DNA of 64,000 bases from an uncultured Prevotellaceae bacterium (GCA_937916085.1 CALGGO010000004.1:62001-126000), one strand, 5' to 3'; shown: positions 8,386 through 17,319, counted from the first letter of the stretch. The notes: generated by a model from the letters alone, not told the origin. Numbers and translations are program-made.

Positions 8386-8394
8386 AATCGTGCA

Positions 8395-8688
8395 TCATTC
8401 ATTTAGTTGAGCGATGCATTTGTCAATGTCCCGCACTAAAGTGGAGATTGTGGTCCTGGCTTTTTCCACATCTCTGAGATCAGGAGTTACCACGCGAGCC
8501 AGCTTCAAATACTCATTTTCTTGCTGCAATAGCTCATTGGCTCTCTTCATTTTCTCTATCTCTTCAACAAGTTGCTCCTTATCGATGGCAAGTTCGGCAT
8601 TAGCAGCCTCTAGGGCGCGGTATTTTTCAACTAAGATGTTGCTCTTGTTGATGATTCTCTCCAGCGTCTGTCGCAACTCATTTGCCAT
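8395..8688 (-). CDS. Small coiled-coil protein upstream of zapA (ZapB-like)
   Basis: From the ATG at 8688 the product is 97 residues, almost entirely heptad-patterned coiled coil (MANELRQTLERIINKSNILVEK onward), ending with a second helix, ARTTISTLVRDIDKCIAQL. A longer start at 8718 is possible, but it would lie in a likely -7 box (8708-8715) and the 8688 ATG has a GGAGAT sequence just upstream. Position before zapA and coiled-coil character suggest a ZapB-like division partner; I see no residue-level proof of that family. Confidence 0.7.
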   Translation of the reverse strand: MANELRQTLERIINKSNILVEKYRALEAANAELAIDKEQLVEEIEKMKRANELLQQENEYLKLARVVTPDLRDVEKARTTISTLVRDIDKCIAQLNE

Positions 8689-8707
8689 AGATCTCCATTT
8701 AATTTGA

Positions 8708-8736
8708 CAAAAGTACAAAAAAAATCGCTACCGCAA
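8708..8736 (-). promoter_or_regulatory. Promoter of the coiled-coil/zapA transcription unit
   Basis: On the minus strand TTG at 8736-8734 and TACTTTTG at 8715-8708 are 18 bases apart, close to the Bacteroidetes consensus. The predicted start near 8701 gives a very short leader to the ATG at 8688. Confidence 0.55.
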
Positions 8737-9022
8737 CGAAGTTTAAGTCTTTTTTTGTATAATTTTATTAAAAATAGCATAAAAAGACATTTAAAGACAA
8801 GAGAATGCGCTTCGCGCAGGTTAGAGGTTAATGCGCTTCGCGCAGGTTAGAGGTTAGAGTTAAACTCTGAACTGTAAACTGTTAAGGAGCTAACAAGCTA
8901 ACAAGGAACAAGCTGACAAGGCAATGGTCGTTTGTTTCAACATTTGTCTCGTCAGCTTGTCAGCTCGTGTGCTCGTCAGCTCGTCAGCTTGTAAGCTTCA
9001 ATGGCTGTTGGTTGTCTCTATC
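8737..9022. repeat. Repeat-filled spacer after nrdJ
   Basis: The spacer holds a perfect tandem pair of a 26-base unit (8805-8830 and 8831-8856) starting ATGCGCTTCGCGCA and ending GGTTAGAGGTTA. Next is a left arm of AGCTAACAAG/AGCTGACAAG words (8884-8926) and a right arm of complementary CTCGTCAGCTTGTCAGCT words (8946-8999). The arms could form a long imperfect hairpin in the 3' tail of nrdJ. No gene is seen. Confidence 0.75.
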
Positions 9023-11581
9023 TTATCCGCAGCGGGAGGTACCGCAGTTGGTGCAGATGAGGCAGCCTTCTTGATAGACGAGGCTTTCCTGTCCGCAGTT
9101 GGGGCAAGTCTGTCCGCTGAGCTTAGTGCCGTTAGGCAGATATTTCTTCAAGGCACGCTCCACACCCATCTTCCAGGTGTTGATGCTCTTGTTGTCGAGC
9201 TCGAGGCTGGTCACAAGCTTGAGCACCTGCTCGATGGGCATACCATAGCGCAGCACTCCCGAGATGAGCTTGGCATAGTTCCAGAACTCGGGGTTGAACT
9301 TCTCGCTCAAGCCCTCGATGGTGGTCTTGAAACCGCGCTTGTTGATGAACTGGAAGTCGTAGCGCTTCTCGCCACTCTCGTTCACCGCCTTGATAATCTT
9401 GCCTTTAGTCACCGACTTGGGACAGAAGATGCCTTCCTCATCATCGGCGATACCTGTGAAGATTTCGTAAGGACGGTTGTCAATCAAGCCAATGAATGCA
9501 ATCCACTTCTCCTTGTTGTTCTGGAAGCGCACCACATCGGCCTCCAGCTCCACAGGGCGCTTGAGGATGTGCTCCTCCTCGGCCATGTAGTGAGCCTTTT
9601 TCTCCTCTTTCTTTTTCTTGTTCTTGCCATCGCCGGCAAGCGAGATGAGCACACCGCTGCGCGAGCCGTCACGATAGACCGTGCAGCCCTTGCATCCCGA
9701 GCGCCACGCCTCGACATAGAGCTTGCCCACCATCTCTTCGCTGATGTCGTTGGGGAGATTGATGGTCACGCTGATGCTGTGGTCAACCCACTTTTGCACA
9801 GCACCTTGCATCTTCACCTTGTTGAGCCAGTCAACATCGTTGCTTGTGGCTTTGTAGTAAGGCGAACGCTTGACGAGGTCCTCAATCTGCTCTTGGCTGT
9901 AGTCGTCACGCACCTCAATGCCGTTGGTCTTCATCCAGGTGATGAACTTGTGGTGATAGACAATATATTCCTCAAACGAGTCGCCCGACTCATCAACATA
10001 ATCTACTCTCACGTCCTTGTCGCTGGGGTTAACCTTGCGGCGACGCTTATAAACAGGCAGGAACACTGGCTCGATGCCCGAGGTGGTCTGGGTCAAGATG
10101 CTTGTAGTGCCCGTTGGAGCGATGGTAAGACATGCGATGTTACGGCGACCGTGTTTCACCATGAGGTCATACAATTCGGGGTCGGCCTCGCGGATGCGCT
10201 GGATGTAAGGATTGTTCTCCTCGCGCTTGGGGTCATAAATCTCAAACGCGCCACGTTCGCGTGCCATATCCACCGACGAGCGATAAGCGGCAAGCGCCAA
10301 GGCCTTGTGTACCGACACCGAGAACTCTGTGGCCTCGGGGGTGCCGTAGGTAAGCCCCATAGCGGCAATCATATCGCCTTCGGCAGTGGTGCCCACACCA
10401 GTGCGACGGCCTTTCAATGTCTTGTTGCGAATCTTTGTCCAAAGGTTTAACTCCGTCTGCTTAACTTCCTCTGTCTCGGGGTCTTGCTTAATCTTAGCAA
10501 GTATCGCCTCAATCTTCTCCATCTCCAGGTCGATGATGTCGTCCATCATGCGCTGGGTGTAGCCGATATGCTTCTTGAAGAGGTCGAAATCGAAATAAGC
10601 GTCCTTAGTGAAAGGATTTACCACATAACTGTAGAGGTTCACAGCAATGAGTCGGCAGCTGTCGTATGGGCAGAGCGGAATTTCGCCACAGGGGTTGGTG
10701 GAGATGGTGCGGAAACCGAGGTCGGCATAGCAGTCGGGCACCGCCTCGCGTGTGATGGTGTCCCAGAACAGCACTCCTGGCTCAGCACTCTTCCAAGCGT
10801 TGTGAACGATTTTGTTCCACAGTTTCTTAGCGTCAATCTTCTTGGTATAGATTGGCTCCTCGGCATCGATGGGATATTGCTGGGTGTATTCACTGCCATC
10901 TACAGCCGCCTGCATGAAGGCATCGTCGATGCGCACCGACACATTGGCGCCTGTCACCTTGCCCTCTACCATCTTAGCATCGATAAACGACTCGCTGTCG
11001 GGATGCTTGATGCTCACGGTGAGCATCAGGGCTCCGCGCCGACCGTCTTGCGCCACCTCGCGTGTGGAGTTGCTGTAACGTTCCATGAAAGGCACCAGGC
11101 CGGTAGATGTCAACGCCGAGTTTTTCACCGGCGAACCCAGAGGGCGTATGTGCGACAAGTCATGCCCCACTCCGCCGCGGCGTTTCATGAGTTGCACCTG
11201 CTCCTCGTCAATCTTAATGATGCCTCCGTAAGAGTCGGGCTGTCCGTCAAGACCGATGACAAAGCAGTTGCTCAGCGACCCGACCTGGAAATTGTTGCCT
11301 ATTCCAGCCATAGGACTACCCTGGGGCACGATGTAACGGAAGTTCTTGAGCAGGTCAAAAATCTGCTCCTCACTCATGGGGTTAGGGTACTTCTTTTCTA
11401 TTCTCGCCAACTCGCTGGCGATGCGGTGGTGCATATCGTCGGGGGTGTGCTCATAGAGGTGCCCGAACGAGTCTTTCAGGGCATATTTCGTCGCCCACAC
11501 TCTCGCCGCCAGTTCATCGCCTTTAAAATACTCTAACGAGGCATGATAAGCCTCATCGTAGGTGTAAGTTCTTTTTTTCAC
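9023..11581 (-). CDS. nrdJ: Adenosylcobalamin-dependent ribonucleotide reductase (class II)
   Basis: The 852-residue protein is a class II ribonucleotide reductase, reducing ribonucleotides to deoxyribonucleotides with B12 as radical source and without oxygen. Visible landmarks are SLSNCFVIG near residue 110, the catalytic loop NPCGEIPLCPYDSC near 295-310, TIAPTGTTSILTQTTSGIEP, and the zinc-ribbon-like C-terminus with CPNCGQ, CLICTNCG and a final CG pair that acts as the thiol shuttle. Length is typical for the long bacterial NrdJ. It stands alone, flanked by repeat spacers. Use of B12 here is relevant because a second likely B12 enzyme lies at 54.6 kb. Confidence 0.95.
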   Translation of the reverse strand: MKKRTYTYDEAYHASLEYFKGDELAARVWATKYALKDSFGHLYEHTPDDMHHRIASELARIEKKYPNPMSEEQIFDLLKNFRYIVPQGSPMAGIGNNFQVGSLSNCFVIGLDGQPDSYGGIIKIDEEQVQLMKRRGGVGHDLSHIRPLGSPVKNSALTSTGLVPFMERYSNSTREVAQDGRRGALMLTVSIKHPDSESFIDAKMVEGKVTGANVSVRIDDAFMQAAVDGSEYTQQYPIDAEEPIYTKKIDAKKLWNKIVHNAWKSAEPGVLFWDTITREAVPDCYADLGFRTISTNPCGEIPLCPYDSCRLIAVNLYSYVVNPFTKDAYFDFDLFKKHIGYTQRMMDDIIDLEMEKIEAILAKIKQDPETEEVKQTELNLWTKIRNKTLKGRRTGVGTTAEGDMIAAMGLTYGTPEATEFSVSVHKALALAAYRSSVDMARERGAFEIYDPKREENNPYIQRIREADPELYDLMVKHGRRNIACLTIAPTGTTSILTQTTSGIEPVFLPVYKRRRKVNPSDKDVRVDYVDESGDSFEEYIVYHHKFITWMKTNGIEVRDDYSQEQIEDLVKRSPYYKATSNDVDWLNKVKMQGAVQKWVDHSISVTINLPNDISEEMVGKLYVEAWRSGCKGCTVYRDGSRSGVLISLAGDGKNKKKKEEKKAHYMAEEEHILKRPVELEADVVRFQNNKEKWIAFIGLIDNRPYEIFTGIADDEEGIFCPKSVTKGKIIKAVNESGEKRYDFQFINKRGFKTTIEGLSEKFNPEFWNYAKLISGVLRYGMPIEQVLKLVTSLELDNKSINTWKMGVERALKKYLPNGTKLSGQTCPNCGQESLVYQEGCLICTNCGTSRCG

Positions 11582-11622
11582 TGTATTTTATGTATTAGTT
11601 TCTTTTATCTGCAAATAGCGTG

Positions 11623-11630
11623 CAAAAATA
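11623..11630 (-). promoter_or_regulatory. -7 box for nrdJ
   Basis: TATTTTTG on the minus strand, about 42 bases before the nrdJ ATG, fits TAnnTTTG. A TTG lies 23 bases further upstream, slightly far for a -33 element. I see no cobalamin riboswitch between it and the gene. Confidence 0.4.
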
Positions 11631-11699
11631 CGAACAATAAGGCTTATATAAAACAATTGTTAATAACTTTATAGGCAAAAGTTATCAACAACCAAAGAC

Positions 11700-11874
11700 A
11701 GGTCGGTTGTCTCTAAACTCTAAATTGAGCTAACAAGGAACAAGCTGACAAGGCAATGGTAACTGTCGCTTCGCTGGTTTGTCGCGCTTCGCGTTGGTTT
11801 TGTTACTCGGATTAACTTGCCTTGTCAGCTCGTTTGCTCGTCAGCTCGTCAGCTGATTTCAGAAACTTGGATAA
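11700..11874. repeat. Inverted-word repeat after the 5'-nucleotidase gene
   Basis: AGCTGACAAGGCAA at 11743-11756 is exactly complementary to TTGCCTTGTCAGCT at 11817-11830, a 14-base perfect stem extended on both sides by related words (left GAGCTAACAAGGAACA, right CTCGTTTGCTCGTCAGCTCG). The loop holds TGTCGCTTCGCTGG and GTCGCGCTTCGCG units found elsewhere in the window. It lies 20 bases past the stop of the minus-strand nucleotidase gene. Confidence 0.75.
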
Positions 11875-13311
11875 TCACCACTTCTCGGTGAAACTGCGGC
11901 GACCGTTGTAATCAACGGTGCCCATCTTCTCGAGCCAACTGATGATAATGCTGCTTGTAGTTTCGGTGCCTCGCTCGCCTTGGTCTTTGCGTGGTGAGTC
12001 ACAAATCGACGCCACATAGTTGTTGGTCATCACGCGGTATTTCTTCTTCATGTCTAGCTTTTTGCCGTTTGAGTCAAAGAGTTCGAGTTTCTTGATCTCT
12101 TTCTTCGACGAGTCGGCATAGGTGACCGCCGCCGTGCAGCCGCTGGTGATGGGGAAACGGTTACGGTCGGCTTTAAAGCAGGCGATGAGCATGTTGCTCA
12201 GCTCTTTGCCGGTGAGAGTCATCACCACGGCGGTGTTCATAAATGGGTCAAGATTAAGAATATCCTTAACAGTGATGGGACCAGCGGGGAAGACGTCATA
12301 GCGCACTCCGCCGTAGTTCTCAATGGCGATGTCGCAGCCTAACTCTTCACGCCAAGCGTCACACATCATCACTCCCAGAGCGTCGTAGGTGGTGATGTCG
12401 GTGGCAAAGGCGCCTATCTCACGCTCCATCTCGGGGCTATTCTTGAAATGCTTGAGAAGTGCGTCGGCAGCATCGTTGTGACTGCTGACTTTGTCGAGAA
12501 AGATGTTCTCGGTGTGCTTGCTCACCACCTTGCCACCTTCTACCTCAAGGGTGGTAAGCGCTACGCGCGGCAGCTGGTAGCCGTTCTGAGTGATGAGCAC
12601 GCCGTTGTGCAGCTCGCCGCCCTCGAGTTGGGTGTGGGAGTGGCCGCTCACTATCAGGTCATAATAAGGGAACTTGCCTGCCAGCTCCACATCGACTTCA
12701 TAGCCCACATGGGTAAGCAGCACGTTGACGTCACACTGCTCGGTGAGCCACTTATATTGCGGTATCACCTCCTCGGGCAGGCTGAACGTCAAGCCTTTCA
12801 CATTGTCGGGGTGAGTGTCGGGGATGCCCAGAGTGCCCACCTGGGTGATGCCGAGCACGCCCACTCTCACGCCATTGACGTCAAACACCTCGTAAGGCAC
12901 CACCTTGATGCCCGATTCTTCGGGGCAGGTGATGTTTGCCGCCAGGTATCGGAAGTTTGACAGAGCGGTCATCTGTGCTAGGCCATCGACTTTTGAGTCA
13001 TACTCGTGATTGCCCAGTGCCGAGGCATCGAAGCCTACGAGGTTCATCATCGAGATCATGGGATAGGACACTGGCTCATAGAGGTCGTTGTAGGGGTTGC
13101 CGGTGCGGTTGTCGCCTGCCGAGAGCACAAGCAGCCCCGGGTCGATTGCGCGGAGGCTATCGACGATGGCTGCCAGCTTGGGCATCTTCTCGATTGCCGC
13201 GTGCATGTCGTTGGTCGATAAAATGTGCACTGTCTCGCCATGGGCGATGCTCAAGAGCGACAACATCAGCGCGCTCGCAATTGTCAAAAAAATCTTTTTC
13301 ATAATTTTCAT
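11875..13311 (-). CDS. Secreted 5'-nucleotidase / metallophosphoesterase
   Basis: The 478-residue protein has a signal peptide (KKIFLTIASALMLSLLSIAHG), so it is periplasmic or exported. The metallophosphatase domain shows STNDMHAA, LSAGDNRTGN, ALGNHEYDS, LLTHVGYE and VSGHSHTQ in order. The C-terminal 5'-nucleotidase domain carries IENYGGVRYDVFPAGPIT, then the substrate-binding region GKELSNMLIACF. It hydrolyses nucleotides and possibly nucleotide sugars. Some Bacteroidales carry the two domains as separate neighbouring genes; here they are one reading frame. An ATG three codons downstream (13302) could equally be the start. Confidence 0.88.
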   Translation of the reverse strand: MKIMKKIFLTIASALMLSLLSIAHGETVHILSTNDMHAAIEKMPKLAAIVDSLRAIDPGLLVLSAGDNRTGNPYNDLYEPVSYPMISMMNLVGFDASALGNHEYDSKVDGLAQMTALSNFRYLAANITCPEESGIKVVPYEVFDVNGVRVGVLGITQVGTLGIPDTHPDNVKGLTFSLPEEVIPQYKWLTEQCDVNVLLTHVGYEVDVELAGKFPYYDLIVSGHSHTQLEGGELHNGVLITQNGYQLPRVALTTLEVEGGKVVSKHTENIFLDKVSSHNDAADALLKHFKNSPEMEREIGAFATDITTYDALGVMMCDAWREELGCDIAIENYGGVRYDVFPAGPITVKDILNLDPFMNTAVVMTLTGKELSNMLIACFKADRNRFPITSGCTAAVTYADSSKKEIKKLELFDSNGKKLDMKKKYRVMTNNYVASICDSPRKDQGERGTETTSSIIISWLEKMGTVDYNGRRSFTEKW

Positions 13312-13409
13312 GCGCTTTGCGCAGGTTAGAGGTTAGAGTTTAGTGTTTAGAGTGGATCGTTAAACGGGGATCAGAGATCGTTTATCGGGATTGTGCATTG
13401 TGCATTTTT
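13312..13409. repeat. Short-word spacer with GCGCTTTGCGCAGG unit
   Basis: Upstream of the nucleotidase gene there is one copy of the ATGCGCTTTGCGCA + GGTTAGAGGTTAGAG word, followed by TTTAGTGTTTAGAG and CGTTTATCGG-type text. These match the spacer words at 8805, 43480 and 46280. Confidence 0.6.
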
Positions 13410-13610
13410 TTATATGTTTAAAATTTTAATAATCTGCTTATCGGATAATGGAGCGGCATGGTCAAGCGTGTGGCCCCAGCGGTCGGTCACCTGCAGCGCA
13501 GGCACGGCACTAAGCTCCAAATGGTTGCGCACGGCATAGCGCAGCAGCACATCGCCCACCGTCGCACCTCGAAATATCCTGATTCTGCAATCGTTCACCC
13601 TCACTGTCAT
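13410..13610 (-). CDS. Small protein of unknown function, beta-grasp-like
   Basis: From the ATG at 13610 the product is 66 residues: MTVRVNDCRIRIFRGATVGD and on to LSDKQIIKILNI. A longer frame begins 15 codons earlier but adds a hydrophobic stretch that lies in spacer repeat DNA, so I prefer the shorter start. The pattern of a short N-terminal beta hairpin, a helix (VGDVLLRYAVRN), then DRWGHTLDHAAPLSDKQII resembles small beta-grasp (ThiS/SLBB-like) proteins, but lacks a C-terminal Gly-Gly. It lies between the nucleotidase and phosphofructokinase genes on the same strand. No function is assigned. Confidence 0.55.
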   Translation of the reverse strand: MTVRVNDCRIRIFRGATVGDVLLRYAVRNHLELSAVPALQVTDRWGHTLDHAAPLSDKQIIKILNI

Positions 13611-13823
13611 TGCAATATATATAATATGTTGAGCTAACAAGCAGACAAGGAACAAGCTGACAAGACAATTCAGATTTCAGACCTCAGATTTCAGATGTCA
13701 AACTCGCTTCTGATGTCTCGTCTCTGATTTCTGATTAGTCGTTTCTAATCGTTTCTAGTCGTTTGACTATACACTTGTCTCGTCAGCTCGTCAGCTTGTT
13801 TACTAGTCAGCTCGTTTGCTCGT
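13611..13823. repeat. Nested inverted words after the phosphofructokinase gene
   Basis: The spacer has a left arm, GAGCTAACAAGCAGACAAGG then AACAAGCTGACAAGACAA (about 13631-13667). Two ATTTCAGA words follow, then TCTGATTTCTGAT and CGTTTCTAATCGTTTCTAG words. A right arm, CTTGTCTCGTCAGCTCGTCAG (13772 onward), runs to the stop codon of the upstream gene. Left and right halves are complementary at word level, so a long imperfect hairpin can form in the 3' tail of the phosphofructokinase transcript. Confidence 0.7.
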
Positions 13824-15497
13824 TTACTTTCCTCCCTGCTCGTAGTAGAGTGTGCAGGAGGTCTGGTCGCACATCTCGGGCGAGCCGAAGTACTGAATGG
13901 GACCTGGGTAGATGTAGCAGGTCTCCTTAGCCCATAGCTCGCGGCTGTTGGCAAACACCTGGAAGGGCTTGCCGTTAAGATCGACGAGAGCCTTCTTGAT
14001 AACGGGCTTCTGCTTGCCGTTGCGGTGCTCCATGTTCATCATCATGGTGATGGGTATGCCTCCCGCCTCCCACTCGGTGGCGGGCTTGGCAAGATGGCGA
14101 ATCGCCGACATGTAGCCTGTGGCTCCGGCGTTGATGAGCATGGTGGCGTTGAAGCCCAGGGCATAGCAGTAGTCGGCGTCGAAGTTCGACGGGTCGGCGC
14201 AGCGTCCTTCGTAGCCGAAGAAATGGTGCTGGGTCTTGAACTTGCCCACAAAACGCCCTTCGTCCTTCATCTTCTGTAGCTTCTTGGCTACCATCTCGCT
14301 GAGCAGCTTCTCGGTCTCGATGAGCGAGAGCTGCACATTGCCGTGCGGGTCGCGGTCGAGGGTGAGCTGCCGCGCCACGGTGGGCGGCAGGGTCTCGAAG
14401 CGCCGCTTGTTCTCGGGGCTGAGCTTGGAGAGCACGAAGTCGCGCTGCTCGTCGAGGTGTAGCTTCGAGAAGTTGGGGTTCTCGGCGAGGATGTCGTTAA
14501 GCTCGTCGATGAGCTTGCGCATTGCCGGCATAAACTCCACGAGACCCTCGGGGATGAGCACGGTGCCGTAGTTCCTGCCCTTGGCGGCACGTGCTGCCAC
14601 CACGCGGGCGATGTCGTTGACCACGTCGTCGAGATACATACCCTTAGCGGCCACCTCCTCGCCAATTACGCAGTAGTTGGGCTGGGTCTGCAGCGCGCAC
14701 TCGAGGGCGATGTGCGATGCCGAGCGTCCCATGAGCTTGATGAAGTGCCAGTACTTCTTGGCACTGTTGCAGTCGCGCTCCACGTTGCCTATGAGCTCAC
14801 TATAGAGCTTGGTGGCAGTGTCGAAGCCAAAGGAGATCTCCACCTTCTCGTTCTTGAGGTCGCCGTCGATGGTCTTGGGCACGCCAATCACCTGCACGGG
14901 CACGTTCTTGGCCTTGTAATACTCGGCGAGCACTGCGGCGTTGGTATTGCTGTCGTCGCCGCCAATAATGACGATGGCCTTGATGCCAAGCTGCATGATA
15001 ATCTCAAGACCTTTCTCAAACTGCTCGTGCTTCTCGAGCTTAGTGCGCCCCGAGCCAATCATGTCGAAGCCGCCGCAGTTGCGGTACTCGTCGATGATCT
15101 CGCGGGTGAGCTCCTTGTAATCGTGTTCGATAAGCCCCTCGGGGCCCATCAGGAAGCCATAGAGACGGCTGTTCTCGTTAAGAGCCTTGATGCCGTCGAA
15201 GATGCCGCAAATCACGTTGTGGCCGCCAGGAGCCTGACCGCCCGAGAGGATGACACCCACGTTGCATGGCTCATCGCTATGGATGCTGGCAGCATTCTCG
15301 TCTCTCACAAAAGTGAGCTCGGGAAGGCCGTAGGTGCAAGGGAACAGCTTCTTGATGTCCTCCTGGTCTCCTGCCGACTGTGTGGCAGCGCCCTCAACAG
15401 CCTTAACAGGTCCCTGCAAGGCAGCGGGAAGCTTGGGCTGGTAAGACGAACGCAATTGCTGAAGAATACTTTTCTGCTTAAATTTTAGAATATCCAT
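13824..15497 (-). CDS. pfp: Diphosphate-fructose-6-phosphate 1-phosphotransferase (PPi-PFK)
   Basis: The 557-residue protein is the long, PPi-dependent form of phosphofructokinase, which phosphorylates fructose 6-phosphate using pyrophosphate in glycolysis and works in both directions. Evidence: GVILSGGQAPGGHN near residue 83, the substrate/phosphoryl-donor loop IGGDDSNTNA (double Asp, as in PPi enzymes), the PKTIDGDLKN motif, and GRSASHIALECALQTQPN. The helical C-terminal insertions are typical of the plant-like long clade found in Bacteroidales. A repeat hairpin follows the gene. Confidence 0.93.
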   Translation of the reverse strand: MDILKFKQKSILQQLRSSYQPKLPAALQGPVKAVEGAATQSAGDQEDIKKLFPCTYGLPELTFVRDENAASIHSDEPCNVGVILSGGQAPGGHNVICGIFDGIKALNENSRLYGFLMGPEGLIEHDYKELTREIIDEYRNCGGFDMIGSGRTKLEKHEQFEKGLEIIMQLGIKAIVIIGGDDSNTNAAVLAEYYKAKNVPVQVIGVPKTIDGDLKNEKVEISFGFDTATKLYSELIGNVERDCNSAKKYWHFIKLMGRSASHIALECALQTQPNYCVIGEEVAAKGMYLDDVVNDIARVVAARAAKGRNYGTVLIPEGLVEFMPAMRKLIDELNDILAENPNFSKLHLDEQRDFVLSKLSPENKRRFETLPPTVARQLTLDRDPHGNVQLSLIETEKLLSEMVAKKLQKMKDEGRFVGKFKTQHHFFGYEGRCADPSNFDADYCYALGFNATMLINAGATGYMSAIRHLAKPATEWEAGGIPITMMMNMEHRNGKQKPVIKKALVDLNGKPFQVFANSRELWAKETCYIYPGPIQYFGSPEMCDQTSCTLYYEQGGK

Positions 15498-15789
15498 TTT
15501 ATTACCTATTAAATGTATTTTAACGATTAACCTATTTTTTTTGCAAAGTAATAAAATAATGTGATTTCATGCAACAAGAAAATATATAAAAAATCTTTAT
15601 TGGGCTGGTTTACCGATTGCATAACATTGTTTAGAGGTTAGAGGACTCAATCACCTCACTCTTTCACCTCACTTTTTTTCAAACAAAGTCAACAAAGAAA
15701 ATTTTTTGTTGTATTTGTTGTTAACTTGTTGTTTTTTATTACGGTGTCTTTGCTTTTTTTGTTGTTTTTGTCAGGTTTTGTTGTTTTTG
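15498..15789. other. AT-rich spacer between divergent genes
   Basis: This stretch separates the minus-strand phosphofructokinase gene and the plus-strand flippase gene. It holds one GGTTAGAGG word near 15635, CACCTCACT repeats (15650-15670), and runs of TTGTT/AACAA near 15680-15790. No coding frame or RNA was recognised. Confidence 0.5.
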
Positions 15790-15821
15790 TTTGATTTTTC
15801 ACTCGGCTTGCACTAATTTTG
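15790..15821 (+). promoter_or_regulatory. Promoter of the flippase gene
   Basis: TTTG at 15790-15793 and TAATTTTG at 15814-15821 are 20 bases apart and lie 22 bases before the ATG at 15844, so the leader would be about 15 bases. Confidence 0.65.
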
Positions 15822-15843
15822 CCAAATAATTTGAACCGCATAT

Positions 15844-17319
15844 ATGGAAGACAACCCACGACCACTTAAAGAACGCACTGAGCAGAGCCTGTTCTGGAGC
15901 ATGCTCAACAACGGCACGCTGCAGGTGCTCAACATACTCTTCGGCGTGGTGCTGGCGCGACTTCTCACGCCAGGCGACTACGGCATCGTGGGCGTGCTCA
16001 CCATCTTCTCGCTCATCGCCGGCAACTTGCAGAGCAGCGGCTTCACACAGGCACTTATCAATCTAAAGCCCCCAAAACCAGAGGACTACAACTCGGTGTT
16101 CTGGTTCAATGTGATAGCCAGCGTGACAATCTACGGCGTGCTGTGGGTGTGCGCACCGCTGATTGCCGACTTCTTCCATCAACCGGTCCTGGTTGATGTG
16201 TCGAGGTTCGTGTTCCTTGCCTTCCTGATATCCTCTCTTGGCATCGCTCATGGAGGCTATATGCTCAAGAACATGATGAACCGAGAGATTGCCATCATCA
16301 ACATCGTGGCACTGTTGTGCTCTGGAGCCACCGGCATCGTGATGGCTTTCAAGGGCTACGCCTACTGGAGCCTTGCCTGGCAGCAGGTCATCTACATCAC
16401 CGTTCTCAACCTGGGGCGGTACTACTACGTGAAATGGCATCCGTCGTGGCACATCGACTTTGGTCCAGTGAGGCGAATGTTTGGCTTTGCCGTGAATATT
16501 CTCTTCACCAACGTTATCAACACTCTCAACGGCCAAATTCTCACGTTCATCTTCGGGCGTTTCTTCCCTATAGCGCAAGTGGGCAACTACTCACAGGCCA
16601 ACAAATGGAACACGCAGGCCAACACTTTTGTGAGCGGCACCATGCTGCAAGTGGCGCAGCCTGTGCTCGTGAGCGTGGCCGATGACAAAGAGCGACAGAA
16701 GCGTGTGTTCCGCAAGATGATACGTTTCACCGCATTCATCTCTTTACCCGTGATGCTGGGGCTGGCATTGGTGGCTAGAGAGTTTGTCACTGTGGTGCTT
16801 GGCTTCAAGTGGGTTGATTGCATACCGCTGCTGCAAGTGCTGTGCATGGCGGGCGCTTTCATGCCATTCTACACGATGTATCAAAACCTCGCCATAGGAT
16901 GCAAGCGCAGCGACCTTTACCTGTGGTGCAACGTGGGACAGATAGTGCTGCAAATTGCACTTATCTTGCTTTGCTACTATCTGTTCTCGCAGTCTATCAT
17001 TGTTGTTGTCACTGTCTATTCGGTCTTCACGATATTATGGCTTGCCGCATGGCAAGCGGTGGCAAAACATCTAATTGACCTGAAATGGACGGAAGCTATT
17101 TTAGACATCGCACCATTCTTAGCGATTACTGTGACTATGTTTGCCATCACCTACTTTGCCACACTATGGATCGAGAACAATGTGGCGCTCCTCATAGCAA
17201 AAGTGCTGCTTGGCGCCGTGCTCTACATTGCCGTGATGAAACTGGCAAAGGTGAAAATCTTCGCCGAATGCATGGAATTTTTGCGCAAGAAGTTCCTTAA
17301 ACGCCAGCCACATTTTTAG
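15844..17319 (+). CDS. Lipopolysaccharide/capsule flippase, MOP superfamily
   Basis: The 491-residue protein has about 12-14 hydrophobic helices and the WzxC-type opening: EQSLFWSMLNNGTLQVLNILFGVVLARLLTPGDYGIVG, with the conserved L-x-P-x-D-Y-G. Further family blocks are AFLISSLGIAHGGYMLKNMM and the mid-protein FGRFFPIAQVGNYSQANKW. It would flip undecaprenyl-linked oligosaccharide across the inner membrane. It faces the opposite way to polysaccharide locus 1 and has its own promoter, so it may serve a different glycan than the second flippase at 21.1 kb. Confidence 0.88.
   Translation: MEDNPRPLKERTEQSLFWSMLNNGTLQVLNILFGVVLARLLTPGDYGIVGVLTIFSLIAGNLQSSGFTQALINLKPPKPEDYNSVFWFNVIASVTIYGVLWVCAPLIADFFHQPVLVDVSRFVFLAFLISSLGIAHGGYMLKNMMNREIAIINIVALLCSGATGIVMAFKGYAYWSLAWQQVIYITVLNLGRYYYVKWHPSWHIDFGPVRRMFGFAVNILFTNVINTLNGQILTFIFGRFFPIAQVGNYSQANKWNTQANTFVSGTMLQVAQPVLVSVADDKERQKRVFRKMIRFTAFISLPVMLGLALVAREFVTVVLGFKWVDCIPLLQVLCMAGAFMPFYTMYQNLAIGCKRSDLYLWCNVGQIVLQIALILLCYYLFSQSIIVVVTVYSVFTILWLAAWQAVAKHLIDLKWTEAILDIAPFLAITVTMFAITYFATLWIENNVALLIAKVLLGAVLYIAVMKLAKVKIFAECMEFLRKKFLKRQPHF

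Noticed and set aside
8924..11536. Two long open frames opposite nrdJ
   Set aside because: They are antisense shadows of nrdJ with no recognisable domains.
11582..11720. Cobalamin riboswitch ahead of nrdJ
   Set aside because: The leader is short and AT-rich with no B12-box or long structured region.
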